From assembly GCA_905214465.1 (NCBI GenBank), contig CAJMMD010000002.1:57080-121079 (forward strand): 64,000 nucleotides of DNA, given 5' to 3'. Below are positions 44,349 to 53,753 of the stretch, in pieces. This DNA comes from an uncultured bacterium (lineage in GTDB: Bacteria; Actinomycetota; Coriobacteriia; Coriobacteriales; Coriobacteriaceae). Under the pieces are notes generated by a model. The model was given only the letters and a program-made list of their open reading frames with translations, did not search any database and was not told where the DNA came from. How positions within the stretch are numbered: the stretch's first letter is position 1; each line of letters opens with the position of its first letter. The translations under genes were made by a program, and so were the position numbers.

Positions 44349-45599
44349 TTATGAAGCGCGGACGAGGGGAAGGCAGAGGCAGTTGGGGCCGCCAAAGCCG
44401 TTTGTCAGCTCGAAGATGGAGATGGGAACAAGTTCAATACCGGCCTGCTCCAGTGCCTTGTTAGTCTCGGTGTTCTCTTCGTATACGCAGACCTTGCCGG
44501 GCTCCAGGCAAAGGGTGCTTATGGCATTGTTGGTTCTTTCGACCTCTGCCGCTCCGGGATTTGAGCCGCCGCAAGGGATGAATTGCAGCGAACTTGAACC
44601 CAAGGCTAATCTCAAAGCTTCTTTCAGCCCACCTTCGACATGACGCGCACGAGTTGTCCTTTCCGATCTGCCCCGTGTAATGCGGTAGACTCGCGCTTGA
44701 TCGAGAAGCTCCCGGGCTACGAGGAATGTCTCGTAGTCAACACGAGCAAAGTATGTGTCGAGATGAATGCAGAGATCATCGTAGGGAACCTCAATGGCCC
44801 ATACGGACTCAATAGTCGAGTTCTCGTCCCAGAGCAAGTTATTCGCTAGGGTGTCTATAGCTGCTGGCTCGGTTCGTTGAGAGATGCCAACGGCTACATT
44901 TTCGCTGTTGAGGTTGTGCAGGTCGCCGCCTTCAATGTGGTAAGTCGATTCATGCTTGAAGAACTGAGGAGTCTCGCGGAAATCTGGGTGATAGGTAAAA
45001 ATCGTTTTATAGGCGATAACCTCACGGTTGCGCTCTGGCCAGTACATATGGTTGAGCGTGACACCTTCGCCGATGACGCTTGCTGGATCGCGCGTGAACC
45101 ACATGGTGTTAAGGGGGGCTATGAGAAGGTCGTCGGGTGAGTATGCGTCTCCCGTCAGCTTTGAGAGGCTGAACACCTCCTTGTTCGTGTCGAAGACCTG
45201 GGAGTAGCGAACGCCGTTGACGGCTGCCTGGACCAGGTCGCGGGAACCTTCGATATGCTCAAGATACTCGCGAACGGCGGACTCGAGCTCCATGCCCCTC
45301 GCGCCGCATTCTGCAATGTAGTTATCGATAAAAGAGTGATGCGCCTGTTCTGTCGCATCGAGGGCTTCGGTAAGAAGGTTCTCAAGATAGAGAATCTCTA
45401 CTCCTTCGTGCTCGAGCATTGCCGAGTAAGCATGATGCTCCCCAAGAGCCTTTTCAAGATCAAATGAGTTGCTAGAAGGGCGCAGCGTAAAGACTTGATT
45501 GAACTGCCCGTCGGGGTAGTTGCGCGTTTCGGGGCCGGGACAGTGCAGGAGCACCCTTTTTAGCTTTCCTATTTCGTTTTGAACATGCAATGCGGACAT
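44349..45599 (-). CDS. arcA: Arginine deiminase, divergent paralogue (arcA1)
   Basis: 416 residues. It has the arginine deiminase motifs: MWFTRDPASVIGEG (Asp), YHIEGGDLHNL (Glu/His region) and a final GGPNCLCLPL with the catalytic Cys. It differs widely from the second copy at 47355 (different N-terminus and C-terminus), so it is not a recent duplicate. It hydrolyses arginine to citrulline and ammonia. Transcribed away from arcD, it shares a 277-bp control region with that operon. Confidence 0.9.
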   Translation of the reverse strand: MSALHVQNEIGKLKRVLLHCPGPETRNYPDGQFNQVFTLRPSSNSFDLEKALGEHHAYSAMLEHEGVEILYLENLLTEALDATEQAHHSFIDNYIAECGARGMELESAVREYLEHIEGSRDLVQAAVNGVRYSQVFDTNKEVFSLSKLTGDAYSPDDLLIAPLNTMWFTRDPASVIGEGVTLNHMYWPERNREVIAYKTIFTYHPDFRETPQFFKHESTYHIEGGDLHNLNSENVAVGISQRTEPAAIDTLANNLLWDENSTIESVWAIEVPYDDLCIHLDTYFARVDYETFLVARELLDQARVYRITRGRSERTTRARHVEGGLKEALRLALGSSSLQFIPCGGSNPGAAEVERTNNAISTLCLEPGKVCVYEENTETNKALEQAGIELVPISIFELTNGFGGPNCLCLPLVRAS

Positions 45600-45709
45600 A
45601 TGACCTCGCTTTGGCGATGAGTATTGATTGCTTCCATAGTGTCACATTGGAAGCTTGTTTCAATTTACATCATGTTTGTCACAGGAGAATGGCACGACCC
45701 AAGTAAATA

Positions 45710-45758
45710 ATTGACGTTAGACATCTATCAAAAGTGATAATTGATGAATTACGTCAAT
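45710..45758. promoter_or_regulatory. Operator-like nested palindrome between arcA1 and arcD
   Basis: ATTGACGT (45710-45717) and ACGTCAAT (45751-45758) are inverses. Inside them TATCA (45726-45730) and TGATA (45735-45739) form a second pair with nearly the same centre. A CTTCCA/TGGAAG pair (45631-45653) and two TGTCACA-like words lie closer to arcA1. The 45600-45876 gap has no gene. Confidence 0.45.
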
Positions 45759-45876
45759 CTAAAGTCCGTTTACGGGTCGATGTGCTTCGCTGACGGTCGA
45801 TGGAGCGGAAGGATGTTTTGCGCGATGACACAATGGCTTTGCCGGCAACGAAAAACCCCTGAATTAAGGAGGAGAG

Positions 45877-47313
45877 ATGGCAGAGACAGAAAAGAAGCGC
45901 ACTCTTCGAGTCCCGCACGTGTACACCATCATTCTCGTCTTGATGGCCGTATTTGCCGTTCTGACCTGGGTCGTGCCTTCGGGTTCGTTTGAGCGCCAGG
46001 AGGTTAACGGTCGCGAGGTAACAGTCTCGGGCACCTATGAGCCTGTCGATAAGGTCTATACGGACGAGGACGGCAACGAGGTCGATCTTCGCCAAGGCAT
46101 CTTCGAAGTACTTGAGGCCCCTGCGATCGGCATCCAGCAAGCGGTCGAGGTCGTTGCATTCATTATGATCGTGGGAGGTTCCTTCCAGGTCATCACGGCG
46201 ACCGGAGCCATCACGAGCGGCGTCGCCCGAGTGGTGAAGAAGTTCAAGAGCAAGGACGTCCTCATCATTCCGATCCTAATGGTGCTTTTTGCCTTGGGCG
46301 GCAGCACCTTTGGTATGGCAGAGGAGACGCTTCCGTTCTTTGCGATTCTTATGCCGATCATGATGGCCATGGGCTTCGACTCAATTACAGCGTTCATGAC
46401 GGTGTTTGTGGGTGCCCGTATCGGATACATCGCATCTACCGTTAACCCGTTCAACGTCCTGATTTCCCAGGGCATCCTCGGTATCCAGGGCAACCCCCAG
46501 CTTTGGTTGCGTACTATCGCCCTTGTCGTGCTCACTGCAGTTGCCATCGCATGGGTTGTGATGTATGCCCTCAAGGTTAAGAAGAATCCCGAGGCATCCC
46601 CAGCTTTCCGCGATGATATCGAGAAGCGCAAAGAGTTTGGTGCGGACGAGAATCTCCTCGATAGCGAGTTCACCGCTAGGCAGAAAGCCGTTATGGTTAT
46701 TTTCGTGCTTGGACTTGCCGCCATCATTTGGGGTCTGGTGGCCCAGGGCTGGTACATGAACGAAATCTCTGCGATTTTCTTGGCCATGGCCCTTCTTTCG
46801 GGTGTAGTTTCCGGGATGAACGAGAAGGAGATCGCGGGAGAGTTTGTTAAGGGAATTGCAGACTTCGCGTTCTCGGCCATTGTTGTCGGTCTTGCCCGCG
46901 GAATCCTCGTAATCGCCAACGACGGTCTCATCATCGATACGATCCTCAACACGCTCGCCACGGCTCTCACTGGAGTTCCAGCCGTTATCTTTACGAGCAT
47001 CCTCTATGTCGTGGATAACCTTCTGTCGATCCTCGTTCCGAGCTCCTCGGGTATCGCTGCTCTTACGATTCCAATTTTTGGCCCGCTTGTTGAGCTGATG
47101 GGCTTAAACCCCGAGGCTGCAGTTACGGGTCTTTCCATGGGCAGCGCGGCCATGTCTCTCATTTCGCCAACAAGCGCGATGCTCGTTGCCGGTCTTGGCG
47201 TCTGCAAGATTTCGCTTGGCCAGTGGTGGAAGGTTGCTTGGAAATTCTTCCTGGTCGTGAGCGTTATCTGCATGGCATTCACTGCGGTTTCGGGCCTTAT
47301 CCCCTTGCCGTAA
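45877..47313 (+). CDS. arcD: YfcC/DcuC-family transporter, likely arginine/ornithine antiporter
   Basis: 478 residues with about 12 membrane helices, aaggaggaga ahead of ATG. The RVPHVYTIILVLMAVFAVLTWVVPSGSF start and GGSTFGMAEETLPFFAILMPIM are characteristic of the YfcC (C4-dicarboxylate carrier-like) family. ArcD of streptococci belongs to this family. Being first in an operon with arcA, argF and arcC makes arginine uptake with ornithine (or citrulline) export its likely job. The exact exchange is inferred. Confidence 0.85.
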   Translation: MAETEKKRTLRVPHVYTIILVLMAVFAVLTWVVPSGSFERQEVNGREVTVSGTYEPVDKVYTDEDGNEVDLRQGIFEVLEAPAIGIQQAVEVVAFIMIVGGSFQVITATGAITSGVARVVKKFKSKDVLIIPILMVLFALGGSTFGMAEETLPFFAILMPIMMAMGFDSITAFMTVFVGARIGYIASTVNPFNVLISQGILGIQGNPQLWLRTIALVVLTAVAIAWVVMYALKVKKNPEASPAFRDDIEKRKEFGADENLLDSEFTARQKAVMVIFVLGLAAIIWGLVAQGWYMNEISAIFLAMALLSGVVSGMNEKEIAGEFVKGIADFAFSAIVVGLARGILVIANDGLIIDTILNTLATALTGVPAVIFTSILYVVDNLLSILVPSSSGIAALTIPIFGPLVELMGLNPEAAVTGLSMGSAAMSLISPTSAMLVAGLGVCKISLGQWWKVAWKFFLVVSVICMAFTAVSGLIPLP

Positions 47314-47354
47314 AAGCAAAACCCTACATACAGTTGTAAGAAAGAAGGATAGAG

Positions 47355-48599
47355 ATGAACAAAGGACTGAACGTTCATAGCGAGATTGGCGCCCTCAAGA
47401 AGGTGTGCGTCCATCGCCCCGGTATAGATCTTGTAAACATGAAGGCGGAGGATTTCGACCGCGTTTGGATTCACGACGCGTTCTATCTGGATTATGCCCA
47501 GAAAGAGCACGATCAGTTTACCGACCTTCTTCGCGGCGCTGGCGCCGAGGTCGTCTATATGGAAGAGCTGCTCGCTGAGACGTTTGACAAAGTCGAGGGC
47601 ACTCGCGCAGAGTTCATGACGAAGTTCATGGGTGAGTCCGGCATCTCCAACGCGGCCCTTCGCCAGGCCGTTGTCGAGAAGCTTGATTCGATTAAGGACA
47701 ACAAGGAGTTTGTCCTTGCTGCCATGGGCGGCCTCTACGTTCGCGACCTCGAGATCCCCAAGGTCGGCGGTTCTCTTGCCAGTATGGACGGCGAGGAGTT
47801 GAAGGCTGACGATATGGTGCTGTTCCCCATGCCGGCCTCGTATTTCTCCCGTGACCCTCTGGCTGTCGTGGGCAAGGGCGCTACCATGAACCGCATGTAC
47901 TGGAATCAGCGCAATCGCGAAGTAATCTTCTACGAAACGGTGCTGCGTAACCATCCTGATTACGCTGGTAGCCCCATTTGGTATGACCACAACAGCGAGT
48001 GGCATATCGAGGGCGGCGATATCCTCAACATCAACGCCAAGACGCTCGCCATCGGTATTTCCGAGCGCACCCAGACTGCAGCCATCGATGAGCTCGCCAA
48101 GAATATGTTCTGGGGTTCTGATGAGGCCGAAATCGAGAACATCTATGCCATCAAGATTCCGCACGGCTATGCCTACATGCATCTCGACACCGTTTGCACG
48201 CAGGTCGATCGCGATAAGTTCACGGTCTATCCTGGCATCTACCAGACACTTCGTGCCTACCGCCTGACCAAGGGCGATTCGGAGGGGGAGGTGCATATCG
48301 AGGAGCTCGAGGGCACCCTGCAACATATTCTCGAGCTTGCGACGGGTATGGACCACATCACCATGATTGAGTGCGGTGGTGGCGATCCGATCGAGGCTTC
48401 TCGTGAGCAGTGGAACGATGGTTCCAACACTCTTGCGGTCGCGCCGGGCAAGGTCTGCGTGTATGAGCGCAACGTTGTCACCAACGATGCTCTTTACAAG
48501 GCCGGCGTCGAGCTGCTCGTCGCCCCCTCCGAGGAGCTTTCTCGCGGTCGCGGCGGCCCGCGCTGCATGACCATGCCGTTCTGGCGTGAGGAAATCTAG
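47355..48599 (+). CDS. arcA: Arginine deiminase, operon copy (arcA2)
   Basis: 414 residues, starting MNKGLNVHSEIGALKKVCVHRPG. Active-site motifs: YFSRDPLAVVGKG, WHIEGGDILNIN and GGPRCMTMPF with the terminal catalytic Cys. Length fits the family. It lies between the transporter and ornithine carbamoyltransferase genes, so it is probably the main enzyme of the catabolic pathway. Confidence 0.95.
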   Translation: MNKGLNVHSEIGALKKVCVHRPGIDLVNMKAEDFDRVWIHDAFYLDYAQKEHDQFTDLLRGAGAEVVYMEELLAETFDKVEGTRAEFMTKFMGESGISNAALRQAVVEKLDSIKDNKEFVLAAMGGLYVRDLEIPKVGGSLASMDGEELKADDMVLFPMPASYFSRDPLAVVGKGATMNRMYWNQRNREVIFYETVLRNHPDYAGSPIWYDHNSEWHIEGGDILNINAKTLAIGISERTQTAAIDELAKNMFWGSDEAEIENIYAIKIPHGYAYMHLDTVCTQVDRDKFTVYPGIYQTLRAYRLTKGDSEGEVHIEELEGTLQHILELATGMDHITMIECGGGDPIEASREQWNDGSNTLAVAPGKVCVYERNVVTNDALYKAGVELLVAPSEELSRGRGGPRCMTMPFWREEI

Positions 48600-48685
48600 T
48601 CAGCGTTAGCGTATCTGGGCGGCGCGTGTGCGTCTGCGCCGCCCATCCCTCCTTGTGTGTTCCAACAACCGAAAGGACTCAAATC

Positions 48686-49693
48686 ATGGCTCTTAATCTT
48701 TCTGGTCGAAGCGTTCTTACCCTGCTTGACTTTACGTCCGAGGAAATCGAGTACATGCTCGACCTCTCAAAGAACTTCAAGGATATGAAGCGTGCCGGTT
48801 ATCCGCACCGCTTTCTCGAGGGCAAGAACATTGTCCTGCTGTTTGAGAAGACCTCAACGCGCACGCGCTGTGCCTTCGAGGTCGGCGGTATGGACCTGGG
48901 TATGGGCGTGACCTACCTCGACCCCGGCTCGTCGCAGATGGGCAAGAAAGAGTCCATCGAGGATACCGCCCGCGTGCTCGGTCGCATGTATGACGGTATT
49001 GAGTATCGCGGCTCCGACCAGTCGATCGTCGAGGAGCTTGCCGCCAAGGCTGGCGTTCCCGTCTGGAACGGTCTGACCAACGAGTACCATCCCACCCAGG
49101 CCCTTGCCGACATTCTTACCATGCGTGAGGAGTTTGGCGACACGCGCGGCATGAAGCTCACCTATATGGGCAAGGAGCAGGGCAACGTCAGCGACTCCCT
49201 GATGGTTATCTGCGCCAAGCTCGGCATTAACTTCTGCTCCTGCGGACCCAAGGGCGATGTCGAGGGCGCCACGCACTTCGATCCCGAGCTTCTTGAGCGC
49301 TGCCAGGAGATCGCCGCTCAGAATGGCTGCACGATCCAGCTCACTGAGGATATCGACGAGGGCGTCAAGGATGCAGACGTGATCTATACGGACGTTTGGG
49401 TCGGTATGGGCCAGGCTGAGGAGCTGTGGAAGAGCCGAATCGATCTTCTCTCTCCCTATCGAGTAACGCCCGAGGTCATGGCCAAGGCAAACCCCGGCGC
49501 CATCTTTATGCACTGCCTGCCGAGCTTCCACGATACGCAGACCACCATCGGCGCCGAGATTGCCGAGAAGTTCGGCGTGACCGAGATGGAGGTTTCCGAC
49601 GAGGTCTTTGAGAGCGCGCAGTCTCGCGTGTTCCAGGAGGCCGAGAACCGCATGCATACCATTAAGGCCATGATGTACGCGACGCTTCGCTAG
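48686..49693 (+). CDS. argF: Ornithine carbamoyltransferase (catabolic)
   Basis: 335 residues from ATG 48686 (gaaagga ahead); the frame is open from 48626, but without a ribosome site. Motifs: EKTSTRTRCAFE (carbamoyl phosphate binding), NEYHPTQALAD and MHCLPSFHD. Also called arcB in this pathway. It splits citrulline to ornithine and carbamoyl phosphate. arcC2 follows after 23 nt. Confidence 0.95.
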   Translation: MALNLSGRSVLTLLDFTSEEIEYMLDLSKNFKDMKRAGYPHRFLEGKNIVLLFEKTSTRTRCAFEVGGMDLGMGVTYLDPGSSQMGKKESIEDTARVLGRMYDGIEYRGSDQSIVEELAAKAGVPVWNGLTNEYHPTQALADILTMREEFGDTRGMKLTYMGKEQGNVSDSLMVICAKLGINFCSCGPKGDVEGATHFDPELLERCQEIAAQNGCTIQLTEDIDEGVKDADVIYTDVWVGMGQAEELWKSRIDLLSPYRVTPEVMAKANPGAIFMHCLPSFHDTQTTIGAEIAEKFGVTEMEVSDEVFESAQSRVFQEAENRMHTIKAMMYATLR

Positions 49694-49716
49694 TAGCTGG
49701 GAAGTGAACGAACACT

Positions 49717-50679
49717 ATGAGTAAACCGTACGGAAAGCCCGATCGTATTGTCGTCGCCCTCGGCGGCAACGCCCTCGGCAACAACCCCGTCGAGCAGATC
49801 GAGGCCGTGAGCAACACCGCCCACGCGCTCCTCGGTCTTATCGAGCAGGGTAACGAGATCATCATCACCCACGGCAACGGCCCGCAGGTCGGCATGATCC
49901 AGAACGCCTTCGCCGCTGCCCACGATGCCATCGGTACCCCCGAGATGCCGCTGCCCGAGTGCGGCGCCATGTCCCAGGGCTACATTGGTTATCACCTGCA
50001 GCAGGGCATCGGCCGCGAGATGCACAAGCGCTATAAGCGTTGGCACGCCGCCACCGTCGTCACCCAGATCGAGTGCGATCCGGATGATCCCGCGTTCAAG
50101 AACCCGACTAAGCCGATCGGTCCCTTCTACACCGAGGAGCAGGCCAAGGAGTTCATGGCCGAGGATCCCTCCAAGGTCTTCGTCGAGGATTCCGGCCGCG
50201 GCTGGCGTCGCGTCGTCGCTTCTCCCGATCCCAAGAAGATCGTCGAGGCTGACTCCATCCTCAACCTGCTCGACAACGAGTTCATCGTCATCGCCTGCGG
50301 TGGCGGCGGCATCCCCGTCGTCCGCGACTACGAGAACAAGGGCTGCTACAAGGGCGTTCCCGCCGTCATCGACAAGGACCTGGGCGGCGAGCTGCTGGCC
50401 GAGGACTGCGACGCCGACGTTCTGTTCCTGCTGACCGCCGTTGAGCATGTCGCCATCAACTTTGGCAAGCCCAACCAGGAGGAGCTCGAGGACATCACCG
50501 CCGACGAGGCCGAGCGTCTGGCCGACGAGGGTCAGTTCGGCAAGGGTTCCATGGAGCCCAAGGTCCGTGCTGCCATCAAGTTCGCTCGTTCCCGCAAGGG
50601 CCGCACCTGCATCATTGGCGCTCTGGACAAGGCCGCCGAGACCATGGCCGGCCTCTCCGGTACCCGCATCCACGAGTAG
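49717..50679 (+). CDS. arcC: Carbamate kinase, copy 2
   Basis: 320 residues, the last gene of the arginine operon. Residues 1-6 (MSKPYG) differ from copy 1 only at the Tyr; all later bases seem identical. The active-site features are the same as in copy 1. Sequence identity at silent positions means very recent duplication or gene conversion. Its own ribosome site and start differ from those of copy 1, so expression may differ. Confidence 0.96.
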   Translation: MSKPYGKPDRIVVALGGNALGNNPVEQIEAVSNTAHALLGLIEQGNEIIITHGNGPQVGMIQNAFAAAHDAIGTPEMPLPECGAMSQGYIGYHLQQGIGREMHKRYKRWHAATVVTQIECDPDDPAFKNPTKPIGPFYTEEQAKEFMAEDPSKVFVEDSGRGWRRVVASPDPKKIVEADSILNLLDNEFIVIACGGGGIPVVRDYENKGCYKGVPAVIDKDLGGELLAEDCDADVLFLLTAVEHVAINFGKPNQEELEDITADEAERLADEGQFGKGSMEPKVRAAIKFARSRKGRTCIIGALDKAAETMAGLSGTRIHE

Positions 50680-50780
50680 TCTCTACTCTGTTGCCTCTCT
50701 CGTGGGCGCCAGGCAAAGCGCCCACAGACTAGCCTCTCTTCATGAGCCCCGCAGTCCGCTCCGACTGCGGGGCTTTTGCT
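49735..50780. repeat. 1,046-bp direct repeat (copy 2) covering arcC and its terminator
   Basis: Second copy of 42547-43592. Flanking bases diverge at once on both sides (codons 1-6 upstream; attcacc versus gttgagg downstream). Confidence 0.9.
50746..50777 (+). terminator. Intrinsic terminator of the arc operon
   Basis: Same hairpin as at 43558: GCCCCGCAGTC (50746-50756)/GACTGCGGGGC (50763-50773), then four T. Confidence 0.88.
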
Positions 50781-50813
50781 ATTCACCTAGTCATTGGGGA
50801 CATTCTTAAACGA

Positions 50814-51815
50814 CTAGTAGTAGGCCCACATGGCTTCGACTTCGTTGAGGACCTCTACGACGCCCCAGCGACGGGCGCTGCGGCTGGCCGAGTTGGGGTC
50901 GTAGACGCCAATCTGGTTGGCATCGTCGATGCCGTAGAGCACGATGTAGTGGCCTACGTTGGTAAACGTACCGGGGCGCACTGCGGCGATAACGGGCGCA
51001 CCCGAGCGAAGTGCTTGGGTAATCGATTCACGATTGTTATAGAGCTGTGTTCCGTTGAGCCCCAGCTGCCACGCACCGCCCGTCATAAACGACCACTCGG
51101 TGGCACCAGTGGGGGCGTAGTTGCCGGCTTCGGCCAGTGCGCATATATCGACCGGCGTCTTATCGGTGTGGCCGGTCTTAAAGATATAGACCATGGTGAG
51201 GCAAGTGGGACCGCAAGCGTTTTCGCGAATAGTGCCACCGGCATAGGGCAGCTCCGACCATGCGGGGTCAATTTGGTAGATGTGGGGCATGGTGCCGGCC
51301 TGCCATTGCGAGCGTGGGGTCGAGAACGCAAAGGAGTAACCGGGCGCGACGGGAGCTTTAAGCAGCTTGTCCTCGGCAGTGGGCTCAAGACCGGCTGATC
51401 CGTGCGAGATACAGGATCCCAAAAACACAAAGACGAGGCAGGCGGCAATGGAGCAAAGCGCAAGGCGTAGGCGGCGGGCCGGAAGTGCGTGGCTTGTGGT
51501 GTGCGACGCGGGGCGAGGGGCGGAATTGCCGCGGTTGCGTTGAGGTCGCGAAAAGGAGCGCTTAACGTAGTAGTCGGTCGTACGGCAATCGTAGCGGCGC
51601 GGCTGCGATGTGTCGATCTGGCGTTGGCGTGCGCTCGTGCTCACGCGGTCTGACTGCTGCACGGTACGGCTTTGTTGCCGCGAAGAAGCCCCGAGTTGCT
51701 CTTGGGGGCGCTGCGGGTTGCCGTTGTCGGAGGTGCTTCTGGGCGTTGGCGTGGTGCGGCCGGCAAGGCGCACGCTTTGTGGCCGTTGGTCGCCGTCATT
51801 GTATCCGTATGCCAT
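50814..51815 (-). CDS. Membrane-anchored C39-like cysteine peptidase
   Basis: 333 residues from ATG 51815 (aaggtga ahead). The first 110 residues are Arg/Gln/Ser-rich and disordered. One membrane helix follows (LRLALCSIAACLVFVFLGSCI), then a C39_2-type papain fold outside: RENACGPTCLTMVYIF (Cys), NVGHYIVLYGID (His) and VYDPNSASR (Asn/Asp). The catalytic set is complete. Substrate unknown; wall or surface peptides are likely. It converges on the arc operon and is divergent from the permease. Confidence 0.82.
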   Translation of the reverse strand: MAYGYNDGDQRPQSVRLAGRTTPTPRSTSDNGNPQRPQEQLGASSRQQSRTVQQSDRVSTSARQRQIDTSQPRRYDCRTTDYYVKRSFSRPQRNRGNSAPRPASHTTSHALPARRLRLALCSIAACLVFVFLGSCISHGSAGLEPTAEDKLLKAPVAPGYSFAFSTPRSQWQAGTMPHIYQIDPAWSELPYAGGTIRENACGPTCLTMVYIFKTGHTDKTPVDICALAEAGNYAPTGATEWSFMTGGAWQLGLNGTQLYNNRESITQALRSGAPVIAAVRPGTFTNVGHYIVLYGIDDANQIGVYDPNSASRSARRWGVVEVLNEVEAMWAYY

Positions 51816-52170
51816 TCGAATCACCTTGCCTCATGTGTAACTTGTCTATCCTACATAAAAAGATGCACGACACATGGGTATGTGCGCCAAAAGCCTGACA
51901 AATGGTATGAACGTTGCCGCGCCGCGCGCCAAGCGTCACGGCAACAGGTATTCAAAAGCAGGCAAGATGAAAGCGTCCAAGACGAATGACGTCTCCCGCC
52001 GTTCGTCCCAAAAACGGTGCCGCTCGTTTTGCAGTTCTGCCTTCGGTCGAGCTGCGAGCGGCGCTGCTGCGCCAAGGCCGTATCTTAAAGCCATGGAATA
52101 AAAGCGCGCGGCAAAACGGACCGCGCAAGGGGTGACGCCAAGGGGCGTCAAAAAGGAAAGGAGGGGAACA
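51816..52170. other. Gene-free region between the peptidase and the permease
   Basis: It holds the divergent control region. A hairpin, TGACGCC/GGCGTCA, at about 52132-52150 lies right before the permease ribosome site. A short frame from ATG 51967 has no ribosome site and is not called. No known riboswitch is recognised. Confidence 0.4.
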
Positions 52171-53622
52171 ATGGCGGACAAGAATGCAGAAGTTGCAGTC
52201 GAGGATAACGGCGGCATGAAGAAAACGCTTTCGCTCTGGAACTTCTTCACCATCGGTTTCGGTGCCATCATCGGTACCGGTTGGGTTCTGCAGGTCGGCG
52301 ACTGGATGGTCGTGGGCGGCGGTCCCGTTCCCGCTATGATCGCATTCCTCTTGGGTGCAATCTTCCTCGTGCCCGTCGGAGCTGTTTTCGGTGAGCTCAC
52401 GGCTGCTATCCCCATCTCGGGCGGCATCGTCGAGTATGTCGATCGTAGCTTTGGCCGTACGATGAGCTACATCACCGGCTGGCTCCTGGCCCTGGGCAAC
52501 GGCATCCTGTGCCCGTGGGAGGCCATCGCCATCTCGACCCTCGTGTCCGAGATGTTCGGCAGCCTGCCCGGCCTTGAGTGGCTGCGAGCCGTCAAGCTCT
52601 ACACCATCCTGGGCGCCGACGTTTACCTGTTCCCGACGCTGATCGCGCTCGGCTTTGCAACCTACGTCATCTTCCTCAACTTCCGCGGTGCCAGCTCGGC
52701 CGCCAAGCTGCAGGCCTTCCTGACCAAGGCCCTGCTCTGCGGCATGCTGCTCGCCATGGGCGTCTCGCTGTTCACCGGCTCGCCGGACAACGCCATGCCC
52801 GTGTTCTCCCAGGTCACCGGTGCTGGCGGCGGCAAGCCTGCCACCGAGGGCACCAGCCTGTTCGCAGGCATCGTTTCGGTCCTGGTTCTGACCCCGTTCT
52901 TCTACGCCGGCTTCGACACCATTCCTCAGCAGGCTGAGGAAGCAGCCGAGGGCCTCAACTGGAACAAGTTCGGCAAGATCATCTCCCTGGCCCTGCTGGC
53001 CGCCGGCGGCTTCTACATGGTCTGCATCTACTCGTTCGGCACCATCCTCGACTGGCATGAGTTTGTTAAGAGCCCGGTTCCCGCGCTTGCCTGCCTCAAG
53101 GGCATCAACATGCTCCTGTACCTGGCCATGCTCGTCATCGCCACGCTTGGACCCATGGGCCCGATGAACTCCTTCTACGGCGCCACGAGCCGCATCATGC
53201 TCGCCATGGGCCGAAAGGGCCAGCTGCCCGAGAAGTTCGCCGAGGTCGATCCCAAGTCCGGCGCTCCCAAGCTCGCCTGCGTCGTTCTGGGCGTCATCAC
53301 CGTCGTCGGTCCGTTCCTGGGCAAGAACATGCTCATCCCTCTGACCAACGTGTCGGCTCTCGCCTTCATCTTCTCCTGCGGCATGGTCGCCCTCGCTTGC
53401 CTGCGCATGCGCTTCACCGAGCCCGACCTGCCTCGTCCCTACGAGGTGCCCGGCGGCAAGTTTGGCATCTGCCTCGCTGTCGCTGCCTGCGCCGTCATCA
53501 TCGGCTTGCTCGTGATCCCGTTCTCTCCCGCCTCCCTCAACATGGTGGAGTGGAGCATCGTGATCGGCTGGCTGGCCATTGGCCTGGCCCTCATGGCTTT
53601 CACCAATTCCCGCAAAAAGTAA
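52171..53622 (+). CDS. APC-family amino acid permease
   Basis: 483 residues from ATG 52171 (ggaggggaaca ahead). About 12 membrane helices, with the APC opening LSLWNFFTIGFGAIIGTGWVLQVGDW (helix 1 with the GIG-like break) and the helix 6 region TPFFYAGFDTIPQQAEEA. The substrate could be an amino acid or amine. The amidohydrolase gene downstream suggests uptake of the compound that the enzyme breaks down. A hairpin lies between the two genes. Confidence 0.88.
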   Translation: MADKNAEVAVEDNGGMKKTLSLWNFFTIGFGAIIGTGWVLQVGDWMVVGGGPVPAMIAFLLGAIFLVPVGAVFGELTAAIPISGGIVEYVDRSFGRTMSYITGWLLALGNGILCPWEAIAISTLVSEMFGSLPGLEWLRAVKLYTILGADVYLFPTLIALGFATYVIFLNFRGASSAAKLQAFLTKALLCGMLLAMGVSLFTGSPDNAMPVFSQVTGAGGGKPATEGTSLFAGIVSVLVLTPFFYAGFDTIPQQAEEAAEGLNWNKFGKIISLALLAAGGFYMVCIYSFGTILDWHEFVKSPVPALACLKGINMLLYLAMLVIATLGPMGPMNSFYGATSRIMLAMGRKGQLPEKFAEVDPKSGAPKLACVVLGVITVVGPFLGKNMLIPLTNVSALAFIFSCGMVALACLRMRFTEPDLPRPYEVPGGKFGICLAVAACAVIIGLLVIPFSPASLNMVEWSIVIGWLAIGLALMAFTNSRKK

Positions 53623-53642
53623 CGCCTGGCCGGGGCGGATCG

Positions 53643-53671
53643 GGTGCGCGGAATCCTCTCTCCCGCGCACC
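53643..53671 (+). other. Intercistronic stem-loop after the permease gene
   Basis: GGTGCGCGG (53643-53651) pairs with CCGCGCACC (53663-53671). No T-run follows, so it may stabilise the permease mRNA end rather than terminate. Confidence 0.5.
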
Positions 53672-53753
53672 GAACCCGGCACCACTTGGGTAGCTTTGTG
53701 AGGCCTTAACCCAACACGGCCTCGCCCACTATATGGATCCATAAGGAGGAACC

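Noticed and set aside
51952..53742. 596-residue frame antisense to the APC permease
   Set aside because: Low-complexity His/Asp/Gly product typical of an antisense reading; the sense frame is a clear transporter.
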